Assembly: GCA_963713495.1 (NCBI GenBank)
Contig: CAVQLX010000007.1
Location: forward strand, 434,001 to 498,000
Length of the DNA stretch: 64,000 bases
Direction of reading: 5' to 3'
Source of the DNA: CAVQLX01 sp963713495
Lineage (GTDB): Bacteria > Desulfobacterota > Binatia > DP-6
The notes beneath the pieces were generated by a model. That model was given only the letters and a program-made list of their open reading frames with translations. It was not told the origin of the DNA and made no database searches. Positions within the stretch are counted from its first letter, which is position 1; each line of letters starts with the position of its first letter. Below, piece by piece: positions 63,940-64,000 of this stretch. Position numbers and translations under genes: made by a program.

Positions 63940-64000
63940 GGCTGCGGGTGCGTCACTGTCCGATCGTCCACCCGACGTCAACCGCCCGGAAACGATCCAT

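Overview
The window is GC-rich bacterial DNA (about 70% G+C) with no rRNA, tRNA, CRISPR array or insertion sequence that I can recognise. Gene content suggests an uncultured, lipid-oriented, Gram-negative-like soil or aquatic lineage. It holds two acyl-CoA dehydrogenases, two crotonases, two CaiB-type CoA transferases, an acyl-CoA ligase, an HMG-CoA-synthase-like gene, a P450, an MMPL/RND exporter with its YCF48-like partner, and secreted beta-helix proteins with a CSLREA-type N-terminus. That mix resembles Candidatus Binatia or related former deltaproteobacterial MAGs; this is inference from gene content, not a phylogenetic placement.

Layout. 0-3.3 kb: an HMG-CoA-synthase-like start (minus), then a PLP biosynthesis unit, pdxR-pdxS-pdxT. 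3.3-5.2 kb: a two-gene dedicated protein-sorting system, a fused exosortase/CPBP protease and its 80-residue VPEID-CTERM-type substrate. 5.3-16.4 kb: crotonase, a membrane-anchored PDZ/GAF/sigma-54 activator followed by an epoxide-hydrolase-like gene, a truncated ABC ATPase, an amidohydrolase with an eroded metal site, an acyl-CoA dehydrogenase, a methyltransferase, a CruF-like membrane protein and a GST. 16.4-28 kb: the RND/YCF48 pair, acyl-CoA ligase, crotonase, a DUF6941 protein, a Tat/GMC dehydrogenase pair, a beta-helix remnant and a P450. 28.3-35.3 kb: a secreted-protein block (FGE-like lectin fold, two tandem beta-helix paralogues, a transglutaminase-like protein). 35.3-43.6 kb: CaiB, an MFS transporter and an lhr-nei2 helicase/glycosylase pair. 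43.6-48.2 kb: accessory DNA with a Cys-rich secreted remnant, VOC and methyltransferase genes, a strongly C-depleted stretch, a Kazal-like repeat gene with a collagen-like tail, and an AbrB/PIN toxin-antitoxin pair. 48.2-64 kb: acyl-CoA dehydrogenase, CoA transferase, heme-oxygenase-fold oxidase, SDR, NUDIX, an unusual secreted protein, a Zn hydrolase, rmuC, dodecin, an MBL hydrolase, a P460-like cytochrome, a large STAND ATPase and an H-NOX heme protein.

A dominant technical feature is frameshifting. More than twenty otherwise well-conserved genes change reading frame, and the density is extreme at 9.2-10.1, 37.0-43.6 and 46.4-47.6 kb, while 58-64 kb looks clean. Uncorrected assembly or read error is the simplest explanation, so genes are reported at full inferred extent with the shifts noted; 'pseudogene' is used where breaks are many or a domain is missing.

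The most promising points for follow-up are the minimal exosortase-E/VPEID pair whose exported product would be an aromatic peptide of about 20 residues, the Kazal-repeat/collagen-tail gene in its anomalous surroundings, the membrane-embedded sigma-54 activator with phased upstream repeats, the lhr-nei2 pair outside Actinobacteria, and the H-NOX gene next to a STAND ATPase.
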